From Bacteroidales bacterium (GTDB lineage Bacteria; Bacteroidota; Bacteroidia; Bacteroidales; UBA932): a stretch of DNA of 46,119 nt. The notes beneath the pieces were generated by a model. It was not told the origin of the DNA and searched no databases. It saw nothing but the letters and a program-made list of their open reading frames with translations. The stretch covers positions 1 through 46,119 of the forward strand of contig WRMN01000018.1 in NCBI GenBank assembly GCA_009777095.1. Direction: 5' to 3'. Position numbers and translations under genes: made by a program. Shown here piece by piece: positions 33,583-41,354 of this stretch (within the stretch, counting starts at the first letter, position 1; every line of letters begins with the position of its first letter).

Positions 33583-35424
33583 ATGCACAAATTAATTGAT
33601 ATGCCCGATGTCGTTATTCGTTTTTCCGGCGACTCAGGCGATGGAATGCAACTCACAGGAACCCTATTTGCCGACGCTTCGGCCCTCATGGGCAATGATG
33701 TTTCCACCTTCCCCGATTTTCCTGCCGAAATTCGCGCTCCGCAAGGCCTGCTTGCCGGCGTTTCAGGCTTTCAGGTACACATCGGAAGTCATCCTATCAA
33801 TACTCCCGGCGACTACTGCGACGTATTGGTAGCTATGAACCCCTCGGCGCTCAAAATGAATGCCCACTGGTTAAAACCTACGGCTACAGTTATCATGGAC
33901 GCCGACACCTTCGACGAAAAAGGCTTGAAACTGGCTGCATTCAAAACAGACAATCCAATTAAAGAATTGGGCATCGAAGACCGCACTATTGTTTTTGCCC
34001 CCATTACCACATTGACTAAAGAGGGTTTGAAAGACTCCGGTTTGGATACAAAGTCAATCCTCAAAAGCAAAAACATGTTTGCTTTGGGTATTTGCTATTT
34101 CCTGTTCAACCGTTCGCTCGAATATACCGAAGCGTATTTCGAAAAAAAGTTCCATAAACATCCGGAACTCATAGTCTCTAATAAAAAGGTATTGCGCGAT
34201 GGTTACAACTATGCTTCGAATATTCATGCCATACAAAACACCTACGTTATACAAAAGGCTGATTTACCTAAGGGAGTTTATCGCAATATCAACGGTAACC
34301 AAGCTACGGCATGGGGTTTTATTGCCGCTTCCGAGAAGTCGGGACGTCCGCTGTTCTGCGGCTCCTACCCTATCACTCCTGCCACCGGTATTCTTGAAGA
34401 ATTAGCTGCCCGCAAGGATCTCGGCGTAAAAACACTGCAATGCGAAGATGAAATAGCGGGTATTTGTACAGCTATCGGCGCTGCTTATGCCGGTAATTTT
34501 GCCGTAACTACTACCTCTGGCCCCGGCCTTTCGTTAAAAAGCGAAGCTATGGGATTGGCCGTAATCACCGAATTACCCTTGGTAATTGTTGACGTACAGC
34601 GTAGCGGTCCGTCAACCGGCATTCCTACCAAAACCGAACAGACCGACCTGTTGCAAGCCCTCTACGGCCGTAACGGCGAATGTCCGATGATGGTAATGGC
34701 TGCCCGTTCACCCGCTCATTGTTTCGATGCCGCTTTCATGGCCGGAAAATTCGCCATGGAACACATGATGCCGATATTGTTGATGACCGAAGGCTTCCTC
34801 GGAAACGGCTCCGAGCCTTGGAAGATTCCAAGCATGAAAGATTATCCTGAAATTAAACCGCCGATTGTTCCTGCCAACGATACTGACTATCTGCCTTTCG
34901 TGCGCGACCCTGAACGTATGGCGCGCCGCTGGGCGCTGCCCGGCACTCCGGGTATCGAACACCGCGTGGGCGGTCTGGAAAAGAACAACGACGGCAAAGT
35001 GTCCAGCGACCCGCACGTACACGAGCGCATGGTACGCGAACGCGCAGAAAAAGTAGCCCACATAGTTAACTATATTCCCGACCAGGAAGTGCTCGGCGAA
35101 AAAGAGGGCGATATTCTGATAGTAGGTTGGGGCGGCACATTCGGCCACCTTTACACGGCTTTGGGCGAATTGCAAAAGCAGGGAAAGAAAGTCGGCCTTG
35201 CGCACTTCGACTATATCAATCCGCTACCCAAAAACACGGCTGAAATCTTCTCAAAATTCAAGAAAATTATCGTATGTGAATTAAATAGCGGACAGTTTGC
35301 CAATTACCTGCGCATTCAACACCAACGATTCACCTACCACCAGTGTAACAAGGTGCAAGGCCAACCTTTCACCATAGAAGAAATTGTAAAAGCAGTAACT
35401 AACCAATTGAGAGTTGAGAATTGA
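33583..35424 (+). CDS. korA: 2-oxoglutarate:ferredoxin oxidoreductase, alpha subunit (gamma-alpha fusion)
   Basis: With KorB, converts 2-oxoglutarate, CoA and oxidised ferredoxin to succinyl-CoA, CO2 and reduced ferredoxin (reversible). The N-terminal gamma domain (RFSGDSGDGMQLTGTLFADA) is fused to the pyrimidine-binding alpha domain (SYPITPATGILEEL, LQCEDEIAGICTAIGAAYAG, TTTSGPGLSLKSEAMGLA), followed by a C-terminal domain II. The 613 residues are normal. Close relatives act on other 2-oxoacids, so the exact substrate is inferred. The last codons and stop lie in a heptamer repeat array (ending -VEN), which then runs for some 45 bases into the gap before korB. Confidence 0.93.
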   Translation: MHKLIDMPDVVIRFSGDSGDGMQLTGTLFADASALMGNDVSTFPDFPAEIRAPQGLLAGVSGFQVHIGSHPINTPGDYCDVLVAMNPSALKMNAHWLKPTATVIMDADTFDEKGLKLAAFKTDNPIKELGIEDRTIVFAPITTLTKEGLKDSGLDTKSILKSKNMFALGICYFLFNRSLEYTEAYFEKKFHKHPELIVSNKKVLRDGYNYASNIHAIQNTYVIQKADLPKGVYRNINGNQATAWGFIAASEKSGRPLFCGSYPITPATGILEELAARKDLGVKTLQCEDEIAGICTAIGAAYAGNFAVTTTSGPGLSLKSEAMGLAVITELPLVIVDVQRSGPSTGIPTKTEQTDLLQALYGRNGECPMMVMAARSPAHCFDAAFMAGKFAMEHMMPILLMTEGFLGNGSEPWKIPSMKDYPEIKPPIVPANDTDYLPFVRDPERMARRWALPGTPGIEHRVGGLEKNNDGKVSSDPHVHERMVRERAEKVAHIVNYIPDQEVLGEKEGDILIVGWGGTFGHLYTALGELQKQGKKVGLAHFDYINPLPKNTAEIFSKFKKIIVCELNSGQFANYLRIQHQRFTYHQCNKVQGQPFTIEEIVKAVTNQLRVEN

Positions 35425-35469
35425 GAGTTGAGAATGAATAAGTGAATAGTAAATAAGTAAATAGTAAAC
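35407..35469. repeat. Heptamer/octamer tandem array at the end of korA
   Basis: TTGAGAG, TTGAGAA, TTGAGAG and TTGAGAA run without gaps at 35407-35434, then TGAATAAG, TGAATAG, TAAATAAG, TAAATAG and TAAAC. The korA stop TGA (35422-35424) lies in the third heptamer. The same heptamer type ends the carbonic anhydrase gene at 21976. Confidence 0.85.
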
Positions 35470-35470
35470 A

Positions 35471-35530
35471 ATTTTCATCAATCTTCACCAACTTTCATCA
35501 ATCTTCATCAATTTTTATCAATCTTCATCA
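35471..35530. repeat. Six tandem decamers AYYTTCATCA upstream of korB
   Basis: Six 10-base units run without gaps (ATTTTCATCA, ATCTTCACCA, ACTTTCATCA, ATCTTCATCA, ATTTTTATCA, ATCTTCATCA), ending 15 bases before the korB ATG. They are the reverse complement of the TGATGAARRT units after priA. Confidence 0.88.
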
Positions 35531-35545
35531 AATAAACAAATAAAC

Positions 35546-36562
35546 ATGAAATACACTCCTCAAGATTTTAAAAGCGGCCAGGAAGTAAAATGGTGTCCGG
35601 GTTGCGGCGATCATGCTGTTTTAGCCTCCGTTCAACGCGCGCTGCCCGAAGTAAGCGAGGCCTTGGGCTACTCCAAAGAACGCTATGTATTTGTTTCAGG
35701 CATAGGTTGCGCCTCGCGTTTCCCCTATTATATGGACACTTTCGGTTTCCACGGCATACATGGCCGCGCCTCGGCTATCGCCACCGGTATCAAAGTAGCA
35801 AACCCAAGCCTCTCCGTTTGGCAGCAAACCGGCGACGGCGATGCTTTGGCCATCGGCGGCAATCACTTTATCCATGCCATACGCCGTAACATCGACATCA
35901 ACATCATTCTCTTCGACAACCAGATTTACGGGTTGACCAAGGGACAGTACTCTCCTACTTCACGCCTTGGCACCGTTACCAAAACATCGCCTTTCGGCAC
36001 GGTGGAACACCCTTTCACTCCCGGCGAATTAGTAATCGGCGCCCGCGGCACTTTCTTCGCCCGCTCCTTAGACGTAGAAGTGAAACTCACTTCGGAAATA
36101 TTAGTCGAATCGGCTAAGCACGATGGTACAGCAGTAACGGTAATATTACAAAACTGCGTAATTTTTAACGATGGCGTACATGGTGCATACGCCAATAAAG
36201 AAGTGCGCGAAGACCGCACTATCGTTCTGCGCCACGGACAACCTATGATTTTCGGAAAAAATAAGGACAAGGGATTGGTGCTTGACGGTCTAAAGTTGAA
36301 AGCGGTGAAAATCGGCGAAAACGGTATTACCGAAAAAGATATATTAGTACACGATGCTAAAGAACCTAACCCCGGCGTTCACCTGATGCTGGCAAACATG
36401 AAAGCGCCTGATTTGCCTGTTGCCTTAGGCGTTATCCGTGCAGTAAGCGACAAAACCTATGATGATAATGTTCGCGATCAGGTACTCGAAATACAAAAAA
36501 CAGCCACAATTAAAAATGTGGACGATCTTTTGCAAAGCGGCAGCACCTGGGAGGTGAAATAA
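35546..36562 (+). CDS. korB: 2-oxoglutarate:ferredoxin oxidoreductase, beta subunit
   Basis: Thiamine-diphosphate subunit of KorAB. Seen: CPGCGDHAVLA near the N-terminus, the GIGCASRFPYY segment, the diphosphate-binding GDGDALAIGGNHFIH motif followed by the Mg-binding NQIYGLTKGQYSPTS, and a C-terminal region of the KorB type. 338 residues, as usual. No ferredoxin-like delta domain or FeS cluster CxxCxxC-type motif is present beyond the CPGC cysteines. Follows korA after a repeat-filled gap of about 120 bases; gdhA follows after 33 bases. Confidence 0.94.
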   Translation: MKYTPQDFKSGQEVKWCPGCGDHAVLASVQRALPEVSEALGYSKERYVFVSGIGCASRFPYYMDTFGFHGIHGRASAIATGIKVANPSLSVWQQTGDGDALAIGGNHFIHAIRRNIDINIILFDNQIYGLTKGQYSPTSRLGTVTKTSPFGTVEHPFTPGELVIGARGTFFARSLDVEVKLTSEILVESAKHDGTAVTVILQNCVIFNDGVHGAYANKEVREDRTIVLRHGQPMIFGKNKDKGLVLDGLKLKAVKIGENGITEKDILVHDAKEPNPGVHLMLANMKAPDLPVALGVIRAVSDKTYDDNVRDQVLEIQKTATIKNVDDLLQSGSTWEVK

Positions 36563-36595
36563 TGAACAATTTAAACTAATAAAAAAATTAAAATC

Positions 36596-37933
36596 ATGAA
36601 AGTACAAGATGTAATGGCTAACTTAGAGAAGAAGTATGGCCACGAAAAAGAGTTCCTGCAAGCAGTACACGAAGTATTGGAATCAATCGAAGAAGTGTAC
36701 AACCAACACCCCGAATTTGAGAAAGCAAATATTATTGAACGTATGGTAGAACCCGACCGTATATTCACTTTCCGCGTAACCTGGCAAGACGACAAGGGTG
36801 CGGTACATGTGAACACAGGTTACCGTGTGCAGTTCAATAACGCTATCGGGCCTTACAAAGGCGGTATGCGCTTCCACCCCTCGGTAACGCCTTCGAGCCT
36901 GAAATTCTTAGGCTTTGAGCAAACCTTCAAAAACGCTTTGACTACCCTGCCTATGGGCGGTGGTAAAGGTGGCTCCGATTTCAATCCGCAAGGCAAATCA
37001 GACGCCGAAATCATGCGTTTCTGCCAGGCTTTTATTGCTGAATTGTGGAACTATCTCGGTCCCGACACCGATGTTCCGGCAGGCGACATTGGCGTAGGCG
37101 CCCGTGAAGTTGGTTTTATGTACGGCTACTACAAAAAATTAGCCCGTGAAAATACCGGCACCTACACAGGCAAAGGTATGACATGGGGAGGCTCGTTGAT
37201 TCGTCCCGAAGCTACCGGCTTTGGCGGCGTTTATTTTGCCGACCACATGCTGAAGACCCGCAACATTGATATAAAAGGCAAAACAGTAGCGGTTTCCGGC
37301 TTTGGAAATGTGGCCTGGGGCGCTGCTATTAAAGCTATTGAACTGGGCGCAAAAGTAATCGCTATTTCCGGACCCGACGGCTATATCTTAGATGAAGAAG
37401 GTTTGAACAAGGAAAAAATTGATTATATGGTGGAATTGCGCACCAGCAATAATAACGTAGTTGCTCCTTATGCGCAAAAATTCCCTAACTCAAAATTCGT
37501 TGCCGGTAAAAAACCCTGGGAAGTAAAGGTTGACATTGCTTTGCCCAGCGCCATTCAAAACGAATTGAACGGCGACGACGCCAGAGCATTGATTAATAAC
37601 GGCGTTCTCTGCGTTGCCGAACTGTCGAACATGGGTTGTACTCCCGAAGCTGTAGCCGAATTTATCAAAGCCAAAGTCCTGTTCGGCCCCGGAAAAGCGG
37701 CTAATGCAGGCGGCGTTGCCACATCAGGCTTGGAAATGACCCAAAACGCTATGCACCTCAATTGGACGCGCGACGAGGTAGATGCCAAATTAAAGCAGAT
37801 TATGGAGGATATCCACAGCGCATGTGTGAAATACGGTACACAGCCCGACGGCTTCATTAACTACGTAAATGGCGCCAATATCGCCGGTTTCATGAAGGTA
37901 GCCCGCGCCATGCTTGAACAAGGCTTGATTTAA
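36596..37933 (+). CDS. gdhA: NADP-type glutamate dehydrogenase
   Basis: Interconverts 2-oxoglutarate plus ammonia and glutamate. Hexameric type, 445 residues. Seen: the substrate-binding GPYKGGMRFHPSV and PMGGGKGGSDFNPQGKSD (catalytic Lys in GGGKGG), the PAGDIGVGAREVGFMYGYY segment, a Rossmann motif VSGFGNVAWGAA and the C-terminal NAGGVATSGLEMTQN. Clustering after korAB places production and use of 2-oxoglutarate together, linking carbon flux and ammonium assimilation. A clear intrinsic terminator ends the operon. Confidence 0.96.
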   Translation: MKVQDVMANLEKKYGHEKEFLQAVHEVLESIEEVYNQHPEFEKANIIERMVEPDRIFTFRVTWQDDKGAVHVNTGYRVQFNNAIGPYKGGMRFHPSVTPSSLKFLGFEQTFKNALTTLPMGGGKGGSDFNPQGKSDAEIMRFCQAFIAELWNYLGPDTDVPAGDIGVGAREVGFMYGYYKKLARENTGTYTGKGMTWGGSLIRPEATGFGGVYFADHMLKTRNIDIKGKTVAVSGFGNVAWGAAIKAIELGAKVIAISGPDGYILDEEGLNKEKIDYMVELRTSNNNVVAPYAQKFPNSKFVAGKKPWEVKVDIALPSAIQNELNGDDARALINNGVLCVAELSNMGCTPEAVAEFIKAKVLFGPGKAANAGGVATSGLEMTQNAMHLNWTRDEVDAKLKQIMEDIHSACVKYGTQPDGFINYVNGANIAGFMKVARAMLEQGLI

Positions 37934-37954
37934 TTCAAAATCTTTCTACAATGA

Positions 37955-37990
37955 CAAACCCACTTGCCTTGCGGCAGGTGGGTTTGTTTA
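37955..37990 (+). terminator. Intrinsic terminator after gdhA
   Basis: CAAACCCACTTGCC (37955-37968) pairs with GGCAGGTGGGTTTG (37973-37986) over 14 positions with one G-T wobble and a four-base loop, followed by T-rich sequence. Confidence 0.92.
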
Positions 37991-38114
37991 TATTACAAAT
38001 AATCAATTAATTATATTCTCCTTTTGTTACAACATTATCTGAAAAAGGTTGCATGATGAATCTCAAGAAAATTAAAAAATAAACAGTTTAAAAAAATATT
38101 TCCAAATCTTTTAT

Positions 38115-38122
38115 TATCTTTG
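38115..38122 (+). promoter_or_regulatory. Candidate -7 box (TATCTTTG) for the toxin-antitoxin pair
   Basis: TATCTTTG 30 bases before the antitoxin ATG. No -33 partner at the usual spacing. Confidence 0.45.
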
Positions 38123-38152
38123 TAAAATAAAAATTTTAAAAAAAAAGAAGTT

Positions 38153-38383
38153 ATGAGTTCAGTTATTATTTCAGATAATACAGATTTTGTTCTTCCTTTT
38201 TTATATGGAAAAATAGAAAGTTTGCCTGCCGAAATGCAAAAGGAAGTTTCTCTTTTTGCTGATTTTTTATTGAGTAAATCTTTGCATACAGCAATTATTC
38301 CAAAATTTGGCTCTTTAAAAGGAAAAATACACATGGCTGCCGATTTCGACGCACCCTTGCCTGATTTTAAAGAGTACATGTAA
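38153..38383 (+). CDS. DUF2281-type antitoxin (VapB-like)
   Basis: A 76-residue protein of the DUF2281 family: an N-terminal segment with LPAEMQKEVSLFADFLL and the typical C-terminal tail FGSLKGKIHMAADFDAPLPD, in which the F-G-x-x-K-G and D-F-D-A-P-L pattern is diagnostic. Antitoxins of this group bind PIN-domain toxins. The stop TAA shares a base with the ATG of the toxin gene, so translation is coupled. Confidence 0.85.
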   Translation: MSSVIISDNTDFVLPFLYGKIESLPAEMQKEVSLFADFLLSKSLHTAIIPKFGSLKGKIHMAADFDAPLPDFKEYM

Positions 38384-38766
38384 TGAAAATTTTGTTAGAT
38401 ACGCACACTTTTCTTTGGTTTCTCGGTGGAAATACTGAGTTGTCAAAACAGGCAAGGACACTCATTGAAAATCCAAAACACGAAAAATACATTAGTATTG
38501 CTAGTTTTTGGGAAATAGCTATAAAAAATAGTTTGGGAAAATTGACACTTGATGTTCCCTTTTCCGAATTGAAAACTGAAGCCATAAAAAATAGTTTTCA
38601 ACTATTACCTATAACTTTTGAAGACACATTGCAGTTAATCATACTTCCTTTTCAACACCGCGACCCATTTGACCGTATTATTATTTCGCAAGCAATGGTA
38701 AATAACTTAACAATAGTATCTTGCGATAATAACCTTAGCCTATACAGCGTAAGTTTGTTATGGTAG
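38383..38766 (+). CDS. PIN-domain ribonuclease toxin (VapC-like)
   Basis: A 127-residue PIN protein. The acidic residues expected for metal binding are visible: Asp6 in LLDTHTFLWFL, Glu in SIASFWEIAIK, Asp in HRDPFDRIIISQA and Asp in VSCDNNLSLY. PIN toxins cleave RNA, often tRNA. The start overlaps the antitoxin stop. The full acidic set means a functional toxin is plausible. Target unknown. The pair is AT-rich compared with the genes on either side, suggesting transfer. Confidence 0.9.
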   Translation: MKILLDTHTFLWFLGGNTELSKQARTLIENPKHEKYISIASFWEIAIKNSLGKLTLDVPFSELKTEAIKNSFQLLPITFEDTLQLIILPFQHRDPFDRIIISQAMVNNLTIVSCDNNLSLYSVSLLW

Positions 38767-38813
38767 AAAAATGTACTGTTTTGGCAATTTACCTCCTTTG
38801 TAAATTATTTTCG

Positions 38814-38821
38814 TACCTTTG
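38814..38821 (+). promoter_or_regulatory. Candidate -7 box (TACCTTTG) for ettA
   Basis: TACCTTTG 15 bases before the ettA ATG; a TTTG at 38797 is too close (13 bases) to be a standard -33 element. Confidence 0.45.
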
Positions 38822-38836
38822 AAAAAAATATGATTT

Positions 38837-40513
38837 ATGGCTGACGAAAAAATTATTTTTTCAATGAACGGTGTGGGTAAAACTATTCCGCACAACAATA
38901 AAACAATTCTGAAAGATATCTACCTCTCGTTTTTTTACGGAGCAAAGATTGGTATTATTGGTCTCAACGGTTCGGGTAAGTCCACCCTGATGAAAATTAT
39001 TGCGGGTATCGAAACCGCTTATCAAGGCGATGTAGTATGGGCTCCTGGTTACACCGTGGGTTATCTTGAGCAGGATCCGCAGTTGGACGAGAGCAAAACC
39101 GTTAAGGAAATTGTACAGGAAGGCGTACAGGAAGTGGTACAAATTTTAAAAGAATATGAAGCGGTAAACGCCCGTTTCGCCGAACCCATGAGCGACGACG
39201 AGATGAACAAACTCATTGAACGCCAAGGCGAGTTGACGGATAAGATAGAGCAGGCAAACGGCTGGGAATTGGACGCCAAGCTGGAACGCGCCATGGACGC
39301 GCTCCAATGTCCCGACCCCGATGCTCCGATAAAACACCTCAGCGGCGGGGAGCGGCGTCGCGTAGCCCTCTGCCGCCTGCTGCTGCGCGAACCCGACGTG
39401 CTGTTGCTCGACGAGCCGACCAACCACTTAGATACCGAAAGTATCCAATGGCTCGAAACCCACCTGCAACAATACAAAGGAACGGTTATTGCCGTAACCC
39501 ACGACCGCTATTTCTTAGACAACGTGGCCGGTTGGATTTTAGAACTCGACCGCGGCGAGGGTATCCCCTGGAAAGGCAACTACAGCTCGTGGCTTGACCA
39601 AAAATCGAAACGGCTGCAACAGGAAGAAAAGCAGGAAAGCAAACGCCGCAAGACCTTAGAGCGCGAGTTGGAATGGGTGCGTATGTCGCCCAAGGCGCGG
39701 CAAGCCAAGTCGAAAGCCCGCTTGGGCGCTTACGAAAAAATGCTGAATGAAGACAGCAAGCAAAAGGAAGAACGATTGGAAATCTTTATCCCGAACGGTC
39801 CCCGCCTCGGCGATAAAGTGATTGACGCTCAAGAGGTGAAAAAAGCTTTCGGCGACAAAATATTGTTCGATAACCTCAACTTCAAACTGCCACCGGCAGG
39901 CATAGTTGGCGTGATTGGCCCTAACGGCGTAGGTAAAACTACCCTGTTCCGCCTCATTATGGGTCTCGAAAAAGCCGATTCCGGCCTTTTTGATGTGGGC
40001 GAAACAGTAAAACTCGCTTACATCGACCAGCAACACAGTAAAATCGACCCCAACAAAACCGTTTATGAAACCATTTCGGAAAACAGCGAATTGATACGCT
40101 TGGGCAACCGCGATATGAACGCCAGAGCTTATGTTTCGCGTTTCAACTTTTCGGGCGCCGACCAGGAAAAGCAGTGCGGTATCCTCAGCGGCGGCGAGCG
40201 CAATCGCCTGCACTTGGCATTAGCATTGAAAGAAGAAGGCAACGTACTGCTGCTCGACGAACCTACCAACGACGTTGACGTAAACACCATTCGCGCGCTC
40301 GAAGAGGGTCTGGAACACTTTGCCGGCTGTGCGGTAATCATCTCCCACGACCGCTGGTTTCTCGACCGCGTAGCTACCCACATCTTAGCCTTTGAAGGTG
40401 ATTCGCAGGTGGTATTTTTCGAAGGCGACTACAGCGAATACGAAGAAAACAAAAAGAAACGCATGGGCGACGTAACCCCAAAGCGGTTTAAATATAAGAA
40501 GTTGATGGAATAG
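38837..40513 (+). CDS. ettA: Energy-dependent translational throttle protein EttA (ABC-F ATPase)
   Basis: ABC-F protein that binds the ribosomal E site and regulates entry into elongation in response to ATP/ADP. Two ABC domains: the first with GLNGSGKSTLMK, LSGGERRRVALCRLLL and LLLDEPTNHLD; the second with GPNGVGKTTLFR, LSGGERNRLHLALAL and LLLDEPTNDVD. Between them is the charged P-site tRNA-interaction motif (KRLQQEEKQESKRRK, then MSPKARQAKSKARL). The 558 residues, the arm insertion in domain 1 and the closing RFKYKKL region match EttA. No membrane segments. The downstream membrane gene starts 15 bases after its stop. Confidence 0.95.
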   Translation: MADEKIIFSMNGVGKTIPHNNKTILKDIYLSFFYGAKIGIIGLNGSGKSTLMKIIAGIETAYQGDVVWAPGYTVGYLEQDPQLDESKTVKEIVQEGVQEVVQILKEYEAVNARFAEPMSDDEMNKLIERQGELTDKIEQANGWELDAKLERAMDALQCPDPDAPIKHLSGGERRRVALCRLLLREPDVLLLDEPTNHLDTESIQWLETHLQQYKGTVIAVTHDRYFLDNVAGWILELDRGEGIPWKGNYSSWLDQKSKRLQQEEKQESKRRKTLERELEWVRMSPKARQAKSKARLGAYEKMLNEDSKQKEERLEIFIPNGPRLGDKVIDAQEVKKAFGDKILFDNLNFKLPPAGIVGVIGPNGVGKTTLFRLIMGLEKADSGLFDVGETVKLAYIDQQHSKIDPNKTVYETISENSELIRLGNRDMNARAYVSRFNFSGADQEKQCGILSGGERNRLHLALALKEEGNVLLLDEPTNDVDVNTIRALEEGLEHFAGCAVIISHDRWFLDRVATHILAFEGDSQVVFFEGDYSEYEENKKKRMGDVTPKRFKYKKLME

Positions 40514-40528
40514 GTATTGAAAGTAGCT

Positions 40529-41116
40529 ATGAGTATTTTACTTAGTTTCTTAAAATTTGCGGTACTGGCTACGCTGGGCGAAATTATTGCGCTGCGCATG
40601 CGCACAGGCAAATTCATTCAAAAAGATTTTGGCATATTGCCCCGCGCTATCGTGTGGGGCCTTTTCGGCATAGTAATTGCCTTGGCTTTCGTATTATTCA
40701 GCACAGGTACACCCGCATTGCTTGCCTCTTTAGGTTGGAAGAATGCCGACATAGCATTGGCCGCTGTCGGTTTTTCATGGGAAAAGCTATGTGTAGCCTT
40801 TTGTGTGAGCGTAGCCATGAACACCATTTTTGCTCCGGTATTCATGTCGTTCCACAAAATTACCGACATGCACATTGCCCGCTATAACGGCAGTATGCGC
40901 TGCTTCCTGCACCCCATTGACATTACCCGCTCTTTTCGTGAATTAAACTGGGAAAGGCAATGGAGTTTTGTTTTCAAAAAGACCATTCCCCTTTTCTGGT
41001 ATCCCGCGCACACCATTACTTTTATGTTGCCCGCCGACTGGCGTGTACTGTTCGCCGCCCTGCTTAGCGTAGCCTTGGGCATACTCTTGGCCATTGAGGG
41101 TAGGAAGGCAAATTAA
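40529..41116 (+). CDS. Mpv17/PMP22-like integral membrane protein
   Basis: The start is taken at ATG 40529 (MSILLSFLKFAVLATLGEII); a TTG four codons earlier is also open. 195 residues with about four hydrophobic segments: residues 3-20, 40-65, 80-105 and 150-185. The C-terminal part KKTIPLFWYPAHTITFMLPA, followed by DWRVLFAALLSVALG, fits the Mpv17/PMP22 pattern (W-x-x-x-P-x-x-x-x-x-F-x-x-P-x-x-x-R). Function is unknown in bacteria; relatives in eukaryotes form membrane channels. It lies close behind ettA and is followed by a terminator, so it may share the ettA transcript. Confidence 0.6.
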   Translation: MSILLSFLKFAVLATLGEIIALRMRTGKFIQKDFGILPRAIVWGLFGIVIALAFVLFSTGTPALLASLGWKNADIALAAVGFSWEKLCVAFCVSVAMNTIFAPVFMSFHKITDMHIARYNGSMRCFLHPIDITRSFRELNWERQWSFVFKKTIPLFWYPAHTITFMLPADWRVLFAALLSVALGILLAIEGRKAN

Positions 41117-41187
41117 GCTCCCATTTTTCGCGAAGAGAAAACAGTTAAGCGTAAGGCGATTGATTGTGGAATATTCAGTAAAATCAA

Positions 41188-41226
41188 AAAATCCTGTGCA
41201 AGGTAAAACATTTTGACAGGATTTTC
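41188..41226 (+). terminator. Probable intrinsic terminator after the Mpv17-like gene
   Basis: AAAATCCTGT (41188-41197) pairs perfectly with ACAGGATTTT (41216-41225) around an 18-base loop. A third copy of AAAATCCTGT follows at about 41250, next to the IS. Confidence 0.6.
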
Positions 41227-41288
41227 TTTTGTAGCAGGGTTGGTTTTTCAAAATCCTGTAGTTTTTCGATTTTGCTAAAAAATAGGCT

Positions 41289-41309
41289 TATAGGTCAAAT
41301 TTCAGGCTG
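41289..41309. repeat. Left terminal inverted repeat of the IS
   Basis: Twenty-one bases from TATAGGTC to AGGCTG, the exact reverse complement of 42477-42497. Confidence 0.9.
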
Positions 41310-41354
41310 AAAACTTCTGAAAGTAAACATTACCTTTGTAGAAAATCAAAGTAT

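Noticed and set aside
34708-35205. Long open frame (165 residues) on the minus strand inside korA
   Set aside because: It lies wholly antisense to a clear korA reading frame and shows no protein-like motif.
35471-35530. Six tandem repeats that could suggest a CRISPR array
   Set aside because: Units are 10 bases long and directly adjacent, without spacers, and no cas gene is present.
39656-40213. 185-residue minus-strand frame inside ettA
   Set aside because: Antisense shadow of the conserved ABC-F gene.
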